Translations under genes and position numbers: made by a program
The notes under the pieces: generated by a model
Databases searched by the model: none
Told to the model about the DNA's origin: nothing
The model's input: the letters and a program-made list of their open reading frames with translations, nothing else
Assembly (NCBI GenBank): GCA_033439795.1
Contig: JAUTDP010000003.1
Coordinates: 1,798,001-1,862,000 of the forward strand
Direction of reading: 5' to 3'
DNA length: 64,000 nucleotides
DNA from: Sordaria brevicollis
Lineage: Eukaryota; Ascomycota; Sordariomycetes; Sordariales; Sordariaceae
Part shown: positions 25,701 through 37,900 of the stretch, in pieces
How the letters are laid out: every line of letters starts with the position of its first letter
How positions within the stretch are numbered: position 1 is the first letter of the stretch

Positions 25701-26122
25701 TACTATTATAGGGTAACGAATATACTAAAAATACATATTATTTTTAATTATTCGGGGGTAAATTTAAAAAAATCTATAGCGAAGGAATTTAAATATATAA
25801 TTAATAAAAGTTTATTAAAGCTAGGGTTATAGCGGAGGAAAATTCACTAAAAGGATTCAATTTCGCGCTAAAAAGAAGAAAAGGGAAAAGAAAGAAAAAA
25901 AGAGAGAGGAAGGGAAATAAAAAGTTTTATAAAAAAAATAGGTTTACAACGGGAAGAGGGCCTACAAATAATTAATTAGCGTACGGGTTAGTTAATTATA
26001 TACTAAGCGATTAATTACGCAAAATTAAAACGAAAATACGGGCGCGCAATTAAATTAAAAGGATTAAATTCTAGAAGGTACTTATAAATAATAATTAAAT
26101 AGCGACCGTTATTATAGTAATT

Positions 26123-26139
26123 AAAGGGAGAGGAGGGGG
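26123..26139 (+). other. Element B polypurine tract
   Basis: AAAGGGAGAGGAGGGGG ends four bases before the right LTR, in the expected place for a plus-oriented gypsy element. Confidence 0.8.
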
Positions 26140-26143
26140 CTAA

Positions 26144-26389
26144 TATTATAGGGCTACCGCCTAAGGGTTATATTAGACTCTATAATTTAATTAACTCCTT
26201 ATAGTTATCCCTATAGTTCGGGCGATACGTATTGCCTTTATAGAATTACTTACGTATTTATAGCCCCCTTTAAAAAGATAGAATCTGCGACCCCGTTTTA
26301 CGGTGCGGCTTTTCCCCCTTTTCTCTTCGTAAAACCTTATTAATTCATTAGGCCTAGTATTTGTGCTATACTCTACTATCCCCCTTACA
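26144..26389 (+). repeat. Element B 3' LTR (246 bp)
   Basis: Starts TATTATAGGG (TG changed to TA) and ends CCCCTTACA, followed by TSD GAGAA. The first half is RIP-mutated; the second half keeps sites such as ATCTGCGACCCC and TTTGTGC. Confidence 0.95.
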
Positions 26390-26394
26390 GAGAA

Positions 26395-29300
26395 TTTTAC
26401 TAAATTAAGTTATTTCCGTTATACTTTTAATAAAAAATAATATAATAAAATATTTACGGTTACTTTTTCTAATGATTATTACGAATATTTTAAATAATTT
26501 TAATATTACGTATTTAAATATAAATAGATAATAGAATTTAAAAAGGATTATTATCGATATTAATATAATTAAAAAGGTAAAATTAGAAATAATAAATTTT
26601 ATATCCCCGGCGCTATTTCTATTAATTATTTTACCGTTTTTTATACTTTACGTATTACGCCCCGTCCTATTCCTATAACCTTTACCTAACGTTGAATTAA
26701 TATAAACGGAAATATTATTATAAGTATTATATATATAACCCGTAATCGAAGTGGACGAAATTGAGGCGGCTCTAATATAAGCGTTTTTACCTCCGTTTTT
26801 ATTAAGTACGTTAAATAGGTATTGGATAAAGAATATTAACGTTATTAAAATAATAATTTATATATATATTATAGCGTTTCCGGATATTACGTTTTAATTT
26901 ATCCGTATTAATTAACCGTTCCCCCCTCTTTTAATAGAATATATATTTAAATTACTATTACCGAAATCCTTTCGCTTTTAAAGGACGACGATAATAATAA
27001 AGCTTATAATTCCGCTTCCAAATAGTAAGTAAAAGCTTAGTTCCGGTATAAAATTAGGCCTTGGAATTAGAAATAGAAATATTAAATAAAATAGAAGATT
27101 TTAAATTAAAAATGGAAATAAAATTTATTTTAATTTTATTTATTATTAATAATCGTAATTTATTCTATATTTTCGTCGATAAAGGTTATTAATATTATAC
27201 CACGATTAATAAAAAAATTATTAAAAAGCTTTAAATCTTAATTATTTTTATTTTATTTTGTATTATAAAAGGAATATTTACTACTATAGAAGGAGTTTCT
27301 ATTTAAAATATAATCCAATTTTTAACCGAAATAAATAACTATATTTATCCTATTTACGCCTATATTATCTTATTATTTAAATTCCCTATTATATTAAGTA
27401 AACCTTAATTTAAAATTATATAAATATATTCCGTCCCTTATAAAAAACGTTTATTTATAAGCGTTATTAATTATTAGGTTCTTTACGTTAATAGAAAGTA
27501 GGTATTTAATATACCGTTTATTACCGATTTAAAATCTATTATATATATTCTAATTACTATTTTTATAAATTATATTCATAAATTGAGAAAGGAATTCGGT
27601 AATTAAATAGTTGAAGAAATTATTTTCGCGGTTAATTTAAAAGACGTTAAAAAAGTATTAAAATTAAAGAAAATATATACCGAAGTAGAATTAAAGGCGA
27701 AAATCCCTAATAAATATTATAATTTAATATTATTTTAAATAAAGGAGAACGCCGATAAATTGAACTTTTATCGTCCTAACGTAAATTATAAAATTATAAT
27801 TAAAAAGGATAAAAACGGTAAAGAATTCCTTATTTTATTCGGATTATTTTATAATATAATAAAGGAAGAATTTTTAATTTTTAAAAAAACGTTAAAGGAT
27901 TTATTAAATAAAGGGTTTATCCGAATTAATAATTTAAAAATAGGGGCCTTAATTTTATTTATACGTAAATCCGGAGGCAAATTCCGCTTTTATAATAATT
28001 ATTATATATTTAACGCTATTACGAAAGTAGACCGCTATTTATTACCGTTAATTAAAAATATATTCCGTATTTTAAAAGGAATAAAATAATATATTAAAGT
28101 AGATATTATATAAACCTTTTATAAAATTCGTATAATAGAAGGAGAGGAGGCGAAAATAATATTTCGGACGCGGTATAGATTATTCGAATAATTAATTATA
28201 TTATTTAAATTAAATAGAGCGCCGGTTACGTTTTAACGGTATATTAATTATATCCTTTACGATTATTTAAATATATTTTATACTATTTATATAAATAACG
28301 TATTTATTTATTCCTTTAGCTCTTTAGAAAATTACGAATAAAAAGTACGTCTAATTTTTATTAAATTATTAAAGGCCGGCCTTTATTTAAATTTAAATAA
28401 ATATAAATTTAATATAAAGAAGGTTAAATATTTAGGCTTTATTATTTATATTAGTATTAGCGTATAAATTAATTTTAAAAAGGTTAAAGCGATTTTAAAT
28501 TGGCTTCCCCCTACCTTTTAAAAGGGTATACGGAATTTCTTAAAGTTTATTAATTATTATTATATATTTATCTTCCAATTTTTAAAAGTAATTACCCCTT
28601 TATTAAAATTAACCAGTAAAAGGGTTATTTTTAAATAAATTAAAGAATCTAAGAGCGCTTTTCAATTTTTAAAAACTTTATTTACGAGAGCTCTAATTTT
28701 AATAGAGTTTAATTTAAATAAAAAAATATTTTTAAAAACGGATTATAATAAATTTACCCTAAGTGGAATTATCTTTTAAAAGGTAAATAAAAATAGTAAA
28801 AATATAGTTTATAAAATTATAAATTTCTATTCCTAGAAATTTAACCTTATCGAATAGAATTACCCTATTTATAATAAGGAAATATTTACTATTATTAATT
28901 ATTTAGAATAATAATCGGCGGAGTTATAGAATTGTAAATTATTTATTATTTTAACGGATTATTAAAATTTCGAATATTTTATAAAATTGAAGAAATTTTC
29001 GGAATAATAAGCGTAGTAGGCGGAATACCTTTCCTAATTTAATTTTTAAATTGAATATAAGCCCGGTAAAAATAGAGTAATCTTTAACGCCTTTTTTCAA
29101 CGAAATTAAAATATACCTACGGATTAAAATTACGAAGCGTAGGATATTTAAATAATACCGGACTCCGTTTTTGAAAATTATATTCCGCTCTATATTTTAG
29201 CGGCCCGGGTGGTCTATTTAGGGAGGGAGGGTATAAACGTATTTAAAAATCCAGATTTATAATAATTTTAATTATAGATAAAATTTTATAATTCCTTATA

Positions 29301-29538
29301 TTAATAAATAAAGGAAGTTATCTTTTATAATAACCGTTGCTTCGACCCGTCTTTAAAATTTAAAATCTAAATTATAAATTACTTTATTAATTCCTTCGGC
29401 CGCCTTCGTTATTAGGACCGTTTTTGGGTATTAAGAGCCCTTATATATACCGAATTTAAATTGATTATATTATTTAATACTAATTAACGTTTTAATATCC
29501 TTTATATTATTTTAATTTAAATTATTTATAATTTGTAT
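26395..29538 (+). pseudogene. Element C gag (remainder), protease, RT and RNase H
   Basis: Continues gag after the B insertion. RT is recognisable at about 27750-28500: an open 109-codon piece at 27760-28089 includes the SGGKFRFYNNY and DRYLLPLIKNIF segments of gypsy RT, followed by YINN at 28288-28299 in place of YxDD. RNase H follows near 28650-28950 (FLKTDYNKF, NYPIYNKE). The region ends at the GTAT target of element D. Stops are frequent and of RIP type. The pol frame resumes at 50274. Confidence 0.85.
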
Positions 29539-30161
29539 TGAAATGGGGAAGAAAAACAACCCCAAACAACTACTACCACCACAATAATTGGGAAAGGAGC
29601 CATATCAAAAACTTCTAATAAGACTAAAAGAGTAGAGAGAGGAGTAAATCTATAGGGGAGAAAGGAGCAATCTAATAATAGGAATATCTTTTTCGATTTA
29701 ATTATATTTTTTCTTTTACCTATTATAGAGGCAGGGTTAGGAAGTCTCAAAGATTTAATTAAGGAGCTAATTTTTACTAAATTGAAGAAGATTTTTATTT
29801 CAAAGATTAAATAAAGTCTAATTATTATTCTAATAAAAGTTGCTTAACCTTCCTTCTTTTCTTTCTAATTACCCTTCTCTCCTTTTATTCCTTTAGAATT
29901 TTCCTTCTTTCTATATAAAAGTCCGAAATTTATTCTATAGCCTTCTTTCTTAATTTATTCAATATACTACTATTATATTTCTTTCAAATCAATTTATTAT
30001 AATATATCCTTATCCTATACCTCTTCTTTTAGATTATAATTAAGGAAAATCCCTAGAAGAATTCCTCTAAAATAAAAAATTACGAAAAATTTTCGAAAAA
30101 ATTCGGAAAAAATCTATTATTTAGCTATATACCCTTATACCTATTTATCCGCCCTATTTCA
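29539..30161 (-). repeat. Element D 3' LTR (left copy, 623 bp)
   Basis: Starts TGAAATGGGGAAGAAAAACA. The first 200 bases are the better preserved version (GGAGCCATATCAAAAACTTC), and the end is the more mutated one. A run of similar Tyr/Leu/Phe codons on the minus strand here is not a gene. Confidence 0.95.
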
Positions 30162-30449
30162 AATTTCCCTTTAAATCTACTTACTAGTCCTATAAAATTA
30201 GATTTATTAATAATTACCTTAATCTTTCTTAACCGACTTCTTCCTTTTTTACTTTTTTAATTTCTTAAATTTTCTTTCCCTTCTCTTTCTCTCTCTTTAA
30301 ACTAATTTGCGCTTTATCTTTTACCTATTTTCTTTTTAACCGATTTTCTTCTTATTTTAGGCTACCAATATAATAATATATTCTATATCCTAAATACAAT
30401 TTATAAATATAATATATTGGAATAATATTAAAGTATATTTAGTATCGAA

Positions 30450-33400
30450 GATTATATTACTAAATTTTCAAAATTTATCGGTAAGTGGGAATTAATTATT
30501 TACGCTAAATTTATTAAACAAAACGAAATTATTAATTATAACGATTTCTCTTCCTTTATAATTATTAATATTAGTTACCAATACTTATCGTTCTTCTATA
30601 CGCTTTTTCTTCGCTCTAGGAATTAACGGTAATAATTACTTCTTTTTAATAAAAGACGCTAGAATATTATTATAATCTCTTCTTAATTATATATTAATAA
30701 TTATTAAAGAAATATTATTAGTAAAATTACTATCGGGTAGGGTAATTCTAATTCTAGGGAAGGATCGGATAATAAATTTTTATTTAAGAAGACGGGGAAA
30801 ATAGGGGAGATTAATAAATTCTTATATTAATTAGTACTTAATTATTTTAATAGGGTAATATTCGTCTAAATAACCTCTTTAATATACTAAATTCGTAAAG
30901 AATTTAAACCGGGGATTAAAATCTTTTTCTCCGCTTTTCCTTTTTATAACCGTATAAATTAATTATCTTTAATTTTTCGAAAGTAGATTCTTTTTTATTT
31001 ACCGCGTTAAAAAGGCGTTATATATTATTTTTATTTATTGCCGAACTATAATATTTTTAAGCTATTTTATATTAGAGATTTAATTATATTCCTACTAATA
31101 TTTACTTTATTTTTAAAGTTTAATTATCGTAAACCCTTAAAATAATTTATTAATAAGCTTTCTTCGACGTTTTATTTCGATAAAGAAAATTCGGGCTATT
31201 TCTAAAACCCAAAGGCTATAAATCTAAGTTCTTTATTATATTAGGAATATTATATTGAATTACTTTTAATTATTAGAAATATTAGAAATTCGATTTCTTA
31301 TTGGTATTAGAAAAATATAATTCTTAATTGTAAATACTTTATAAGCTTTTATAATTTTCCGTTCGTATTATTAATTATAGAGATTATTATAGAAAAATTA
31401 AAACGTTTTTCCCTAATTAAAAATTATAAGAACGAAATAATTATTAATTATAATAGGGAAATACTAATATCGGATTAACTTTAAATTATTTCGAATATTA
31501 ATATTTTCAATATAAAATTTATTACGTCTAATAATAGTAATTAAATTTATTAAAATATAAATCCAATCGTTATATTCTTATAATATTTAATATAAATTAG
31601 TATAAATTATTTCTCTTTCTTACTAATTCCTAATATTTATTAAGTACTATATATTAATTAATTCTAATATTATTATATCCTAAGATATAATCGGGGTTAA
31701 CTATTTATTAGGCTATCCTAAGATAAAAGGAATAATTATATAGCGGAATACAATTTTAACTATTTACTTATTATTATTAAATTTTCTAATAATTAAATAA
31801 ATCGGATTCTTATCGGGGATAATATTTTATTACTAATTAATTCTAAAGTATTTCCAATTTTAAAACTTATTATAATAAATTAAATTATCTCCAATACGAA
31901 GGGGATAAACTTCTTTAATAATTATATTACCGAATTGGGGCCAAATTTTATTCTTTTAATTCCAACGCCGAATAGTTTTAAAAACCGTAGGAGGGTAATT
32001 ATTTAGTATTCTTATAATAGAAATCGGGGGTAAATTATTATAACCAAAATTAGAGGAGCTTATATTAATTAATATTTTAATTAATAATAAAATTCTAGGG
32101 GATAAAAGGTTTAATATAGAAAGGCTTTTAATGGGCAATAATAGTATGGATTTATAGAAAGGCTTATTAATATATAAGAGGAAGAAAAAGAAAGAAAGGA
32201 AGGGCTATAGATAAAGGGTTCTTATACCCGTTTCGTAGATTATTTATAAGGTTGAAAAATCGTAAATTCTTCCCTTTTTCCTTATTTCCTTTCGTAAATT
32301 ACTTATAATATTCCAAACTTACTCCTTCTAATTTCTATTTATCCTACTTATATTTAAAGTTTTAAATAGTAAAGTAAGTAAACTTTATTTAACTTCCTTT
32401 AATATAATTTTTTAGCCTTTCGGTATAATCGAAAGTTTTAATTCGTAATCGAATTTTAAAATTAAAATACCTTTCCCATTATTTTTAATAAAAAAGTACT
32501 TTAAAATAGCGTTTATAACCCTTTTTATAATTAATTAAAATTCTAAAACTTTACGAAATTATTTTAAATAAGTAGATATTATTTTTCTTATCCAATTTGA
32601 AGGTTTTTCGTAATTATAAGGTATATAGTATAAATAATTTTAAGAAGATAATTTCCATTGGCTTTTTCCTTCGAGGATTATTTATTAAAAAAGTATAAAA
32701 AAAGTATATTTTTATTTATAATTATTCTTCGTTTTTCCTCTTAATAATTTTCTCCTTTTAAGTATAATAAAGTATTAATAGTAGTAATAAAGTAAAACTA
32801 TTAAGCAAAAATTCTTCGTAATAAATTAATATAATATTTTCCTCCAATTTTAACGCCGGTTTCCTTCTTTCTACGAATAACCTTCTACTTCGCCTCCTTT
32901 AAAAGGAAATCCCTACCGAAGAATTTACTATACTTAATTAATTTAATTTAAATATTAATACTTTTATTTTATTTATTAAAAAACGTATCGCTATTATTAA
33001 TTGTAATTCTCTTCGGCCGTACTTTGGCCTTAATACTTCGGAAATAGTACGTTAAACTAATTCTCGTCCTAATAGTAAAAAGTAAATCCTTTCCAAAATT
33101 TATATTAACCTTTTATATCGACTTTTACTTCCTCCTAATACCCTTTAAAATATTATTTAAAATAATTGCTTTCGGCTATTTAATATTATTGTAAGTATTT
33201 ATCCGATCGATAAACCCGTTATTATTAATTAATTATATATAAAGTAGCGTATTAATAATAACAAATTATTAATAATTATAATTATATCTTTTAATTTACT
33301 TACTATATATCGATTAATTCTAAAACGGATATTCAATTCGCTTCGCAACTTATCTAATCGCTATATCTTTATCGAAAAAAAAGGAACTTAGCCGTAAAGT

Positions 33401-34330
33401 TACTACTTTATTTATATAAAGGTAAAGAAAGAGCGGATCTTTAGGCTAATAATTTAATTATTTAATAACGAATAAATATTTTTTTATTTTCTATTAATAT
33501 CCTTCTATTAATTATTATCTTTTTTTCTAAGAATAAGATTACTTATTCGTATTACGTTAACCGATTCCGAAAAACGTATATATCGGTATATATTATTAAT
33601 TAATAATAAGAGTATATTCTTATTTAAATTCCTTTTATCGGTTATAAATCTTTGGGTAGGGATATTAAGGGGGGGATTTATAGTAATTATATTTAGTATA
33701 ATAAAACGGCTTTAGACTATTTGGCATTTATTAAATTTTTAAGCAATTTTAAATTTATTAAAAAATACCTAATCGAAAGTTTTAATCCCGAATTTATTAA
33801 GATTTTAAAATCCGATTAAGTTAAATATTTTATTTAGAGCCGTAATATTAATCGCGCCCGCTCGATATTAATTAATAATATTCTTCTTTATTATTAGGTT
33901 ACTAATAAAGAACTTATCCTTATTAATTATAAATAGTAGTTAAAATATATATATTAGGAATCCGAAACCTTAGGGTTAAAAGGAAAAAGTATTATAATCC
34001 GCGGTAATTGCGATATATCCAAACGGTTATTAATAATAATAGAAATTAATAATAAGGATAAGGAAATAATTAATATTAATAATAACGATTTAAATTCTTT
34101 TAGCGAGGAATCTATTACCGGCGAAGATAATAATAGTAAAAACGAAGGTAATAATGAAGAAGATAAAAAAAATACAAAAAATAACGAAAATAACGAAGGT
34201 AATAATAAGGATAATAACGAAAATAACGAAAACGATAAGGAAGATAATAAAAATAATAAAAAAGATTTTAATTAAGAGCGTAAAATTTCAATTAATTTCG
34301 AAGGTTTTTTTAATAATAAATAAAGGTTTT
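30450..34330 (+). pseudogene. Long antisense frame(s) in the 3' region of element D, unrecognised
   Basis: Relative to the D polyprotein (minus), the + strand here is strongly coding-like. From about 30870 to 31600 one frame reads for more than 200 codons with stops almost only TAA/TAG from likely CAA/CAG/TGG. Gln/Lys-rich readable pieces continue to about 32300. At 33640-34270 another stretch ends in an acidic Asn/Glu/Lys repeat (EDNNSKNEGNNEEDKK type). I see no RT, integrase, zinc-knuckle or transposase signature and cannot name a family. It might be an accessory gene of the retrotransposon, a captured host gene, or an older element. E is inserted just beyond its end. Confidence 0.5.
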
Positions 34331-34547
34331 ATCAAAAATTATTATTAGTACCTATATTATAGAAAAACAAATCTATATTTTATAGTTTTTTAAAACTTCT
34401 TGTATTTTTATCTATATAAGTATTAATTTCCGAAAAAAAATTACGAAAAATTTAATTAAGTAAAGGGGGTTAATAGGGTTTTTGGGAATATAATTGGAAA
34501 GAATAAAGAAAATAGATATAAAGTATAAAATTCTATATATTATATAT

Positions 34548-34854
34548 TATCACAGGGACAGTCAATGCAAGGGTAGGTGGTAGATGTAGATATGTGTAAT
34601 TGCACAGAGGAAGAAAGAGGAAAAGGAAGAAAGTGTGCGTGGGAGGCCCGCCCTTTATAGGGCGCGACGGGAACGCGCTAGTCACGCGCGGTCAGGTGAC
34701 CTTGATTGTGTAGGCGGTGAGTAGTGACGCAATGTCCCGTGCGGGCGGGACCATCCCGAATATAGTAGTACGTCTTAGGAAGCGACCACTATACGAGTAT
34801 AAATACGTAATGGTAATATGCCAATTACGTGCAGTTATAGCTAGGCTTGTGATA
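34548..34854 (-). repeat. Element E 3' LTR (left copy, 307 bp)
   Basis: Begins TATCACAGGGACAGTCAATG and ends TTGTGATA. Its outer (left) half keeps CA/TG sites; the inner end is mutated relative to the right copy. Confidence 0.95.
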
Positions 34855-34857
34855 CTA

Positions 34858-34866
34858 CCTCCCTTC
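34858..34866 (-). other. Element E polypurine tract
   Basis: On the minus strand GAAGGGAGG lies three bases inside the left LTR, matching the minus orientation of E. Confidence 0.65.
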
Positions 34867-34959
34867 AAAAGAAGTTATATAGCTGATTATTATTATATGA
34901 AATGATTGAAATCCTTATTAGAAAAGTCTCTATGGCTGTTGTTCTCAAACGCGGTAACT

Positions 34960-37900
34960 TTTTCTTCCTACCGTGCTCCTCCCGCTTCCCGGGCTTCCCG
35001 TACTTCGCGTTTCCTCCGCTTCCTTTCTTCCTCGAGCTATTACGGTGGTACTGGGGTATTTGGGTTTTCTTCGTAGAATCGGCGTATATGTTTTGGATAT
35101 ATTAAGACGTTATTCCTTAGTTGCTAATCGGGGGCGTGAGGGGGTGCCTATATAACGTGGTACTCTTAGAAACGGCCCTCCTTCTTATAGCCGTTAATTT
35201 TAATAAATTCCTATTCAATCTACTCCTTACTATCGTCGGTGCGCTTTAAAGTCCGACTGTAGTTCGCTCGTATATCCTTGTTCAATTGTAATTGTCCTGG
35301 TAACCCGTTATCCAGTTAACGTTTAACTTTATTAACGTAGAAGGTGGGGTTGTATTTTATATTGCTGGGGAGTTCGAGCGTAACGGTATAGGTGCCGGTA
35401 CCGGTGACCGTGAAAAGTCCTTCGAAAAGCGGTGCTAGTTTGGTATAGGGGCGGCCGGAGTCGAGATTAGTAGTATCGAGTAAGACCCGGTTTCCCGGTC
35501 TATATACCGGGGCGTCCGACCGTCGGGTATTGGCGTTATCCTTATAACGTTGTTAGGTTTCTCGGGCGTTTGTTGTAACGTAATCGAGTATTTCTTTAAA
35601 ACGATTGGCGACTTTATAGGCTTTAAAATACTCTTTTTACTATATTGCCGAAATTTCGGGGGGATAAAGTACCGTTAGTTCAATGCCTATGCGGGGGTTG
35701 AAATTATAATTGGTAAAGAAGGGGGAGACGCTAGTTGTTTCGGAAATTTGGTTGTTATTAGCGAATTCCGCAAGTGGTAGCCAATCGACCCAATTATCTT
35801 GTGCCCAAGTAATATATGTCTTTAAATACTATTCTATTTCTACGTTAATACGTTTAGTTTAACCGTTCGTTATTAGGTAAAAAGCGGAGGATGGTTTTAG
35901 TATAACCTCTAACCGTATTAATAAAGCGCGCTAGAATATCGAAATAAATTAGGTACTGCGGTCGGAAACGATAGAATTAGGGAGGCTATATAGACTATAT
36001 ACCCGCTCGATGAAACGTTCGGCCAACTTTTTAGTAGTAAGAGTCTCGTAAGGGATGTAATAGCGTATTTTAGTAAGACGGTTAATTATTATAGTAACGT
36101 ATTTGAATTTTTGGCCGCGGTGTGAATATAGGGTAAGAGGGGTGATATAATTGATAAAGATCTCTTTCTAGGCGGTAAAAAGGATATTTAACGGTTTTAA
36201 TAATTTATGGGGGGAGTGGCGTAACGGTTTAGTTTTGGCGTATTAGAAGTATGCTTTATAATAAATACGAACCGATTAGTATATCCTTAGTTAAAAGTAC
36301 AAACGAAATAATAGGTGGAAAGTTTTTTCGCGACTTGGGTAATTAGTAGAGGGGGCGTTATAAATACGGCGGATCAATTGGAATTGTAGCTTTGTATTTT
36401 CTAAGTCAACAATAATAGCGCTACGGTAATAGGCTCGCCCTTATACCGTTCGGCACTTTATGAACGCAGTCTTTATTATCTATTTTCGTACTTCTTTAAA
36501 TTAAGCGCGGCGCTCGGGGTCTTGAAGGTAGGTTAGAAGGTTTGCGAGGAAGACGGATTTTTCGTAAAATTCGGTAATGAAGTTATTTGCGGACTTTTCG
36601 TTAAGGACTTCTAAATTGCAAAGATAGTACGTGCCTACATTAACCTTAGAGTCCGCTTCCGCTTTTACGTTGTTTAATACCCAAGCCCTATTAATAAATA
36701 TATTTTAGTCGAGAAGTATTTTATTGCGGGCGAATAGGCGTTCGTCTCTTTCGTGGGGAATGTTTTTTGGCTTACGGCTAAGGGCGTTAAGTCGGACTTA
36801 GAGGGAACCTAGTCGATATTTAATTATAAAGTTGAATTGTAATAAAAATTGGGACCACCGTATATACCGAAGAGAGAGTTGCTTATTGATAGTAAACGTT
36901 TTTAAAGTTTTATAATCCGTTAATACTTTGAAAGGCTATTGTACGCTTTCGAATTTTAGCCTCTATTTTTCTAATATTTTAATAATAGCGAATAATTCTT
37001 TATTATAAATATCGTAATTACTCTCAGCCGCCGTATATCGTTAGTTAAAGTAAGTAATTGGGCGTAAAATACTTTCGTTATTATATTGCGAGAGAATACC
37101 GCCGTATACCTAATTGGAAGCGTCGGTTTCGACGATTATTTATTTAGATTAATCGTAGATTTGTAGAACGGGACTTATGGTAAATGCTTTTTTAAAGGCA
37201 TTAAACGACTTTTAGTACTATTTAGTCTATATCTACGTTATTTTATTTATATCCTTCTTCGTAAATTCGTATAATAGTTTTACGATAATAGAAAAGTATT
37301 TGATAAATCGTCGGTAAAAGTTTGCAAAACTTAGGAAACGTTGGAGGGAGCGCTTAGAGTCCGGAACCTCTTAAGCGGTAACCGTAGTAACCTTTTCGGG
37401 GTCTATTTCGAAATTACTAAGAATAATAATTAAACCTAGGTATTTTATACGGGTAGTATGAAATTTATACTTATCGACGTCGAGTTGGAGGTTTACTTTG
37501 ATTATACGGTCTAAAATTTCTATAACGTAACGGACGTAGTTTTCTTCGTTGTTAAAATACATTAAAATATCGTCTAAGTAAACAGTAGTATAAACGTCCA
37601 AAATATTGTAAAGTATATTATTAATATAATTTTGGAACGTCTTTAGTACGCCCTATAGACCGAATAGGTAAATTATTAATTCGAAAAGGCCGAAATGGGT
37701 AATGAACGCCGTAAGCTATTCGTATCCTTTTTTAACCCGAATGCGATTAAACGCAATAATAATATCGAATTTGGTAAAGATTTTCGCCTTATAGATAGCA
37801 TCGAGTATTTCTTTGATTAATAGCAATAGGTATCGGGATTTTATAGTAACGTTATTAATACTACGGTAGTTAATATAAATACGGACTCCGCCGCTAGGTT

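Larger units (their letters stand above)
11778..26389 (+). mobile_element. Element B: Ty3/gypsy chromovirus-like retrotransposon, host of A
   Basis: Its LTRs are 246 bp each: the left one is split by element A (11778-11891 plus 18818-18949) and the right one is 26144-26389. Adding the two left pieces gives exactly 246. TSD GAGAA lies at 11773-11777 and 26390-26394. Own length without A is about 7.7 kb. The + strand interior has gag with a decayed CCHC, RT, RNase H, integrase, a chromodomain-like segment, then about 1.8 kb with an antisense frame and a polypurine tract. Inserted into the gag of element C. Confidence 0.95.

Noticed and set aside
29526..29750. Minus-strand 74-codon frame, similar to one at 49670-49888
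   Set aside because: Both lie at the same place in the two LTRs of element D; their similarity is due to the LTR repeat.
34154..34348. Lys/Ile-rich 64-codon + strand frame
   Set aside because: An out-of-frame reading of the Asn/Glu-rich repeat that belongs to the longer antisense frame of element D.
34717..35155. Three short + strand frames, one repeated at 41599-41823
   Set aside because: They lie in or beside the LTRs of element E and are opposite to its coding strand.
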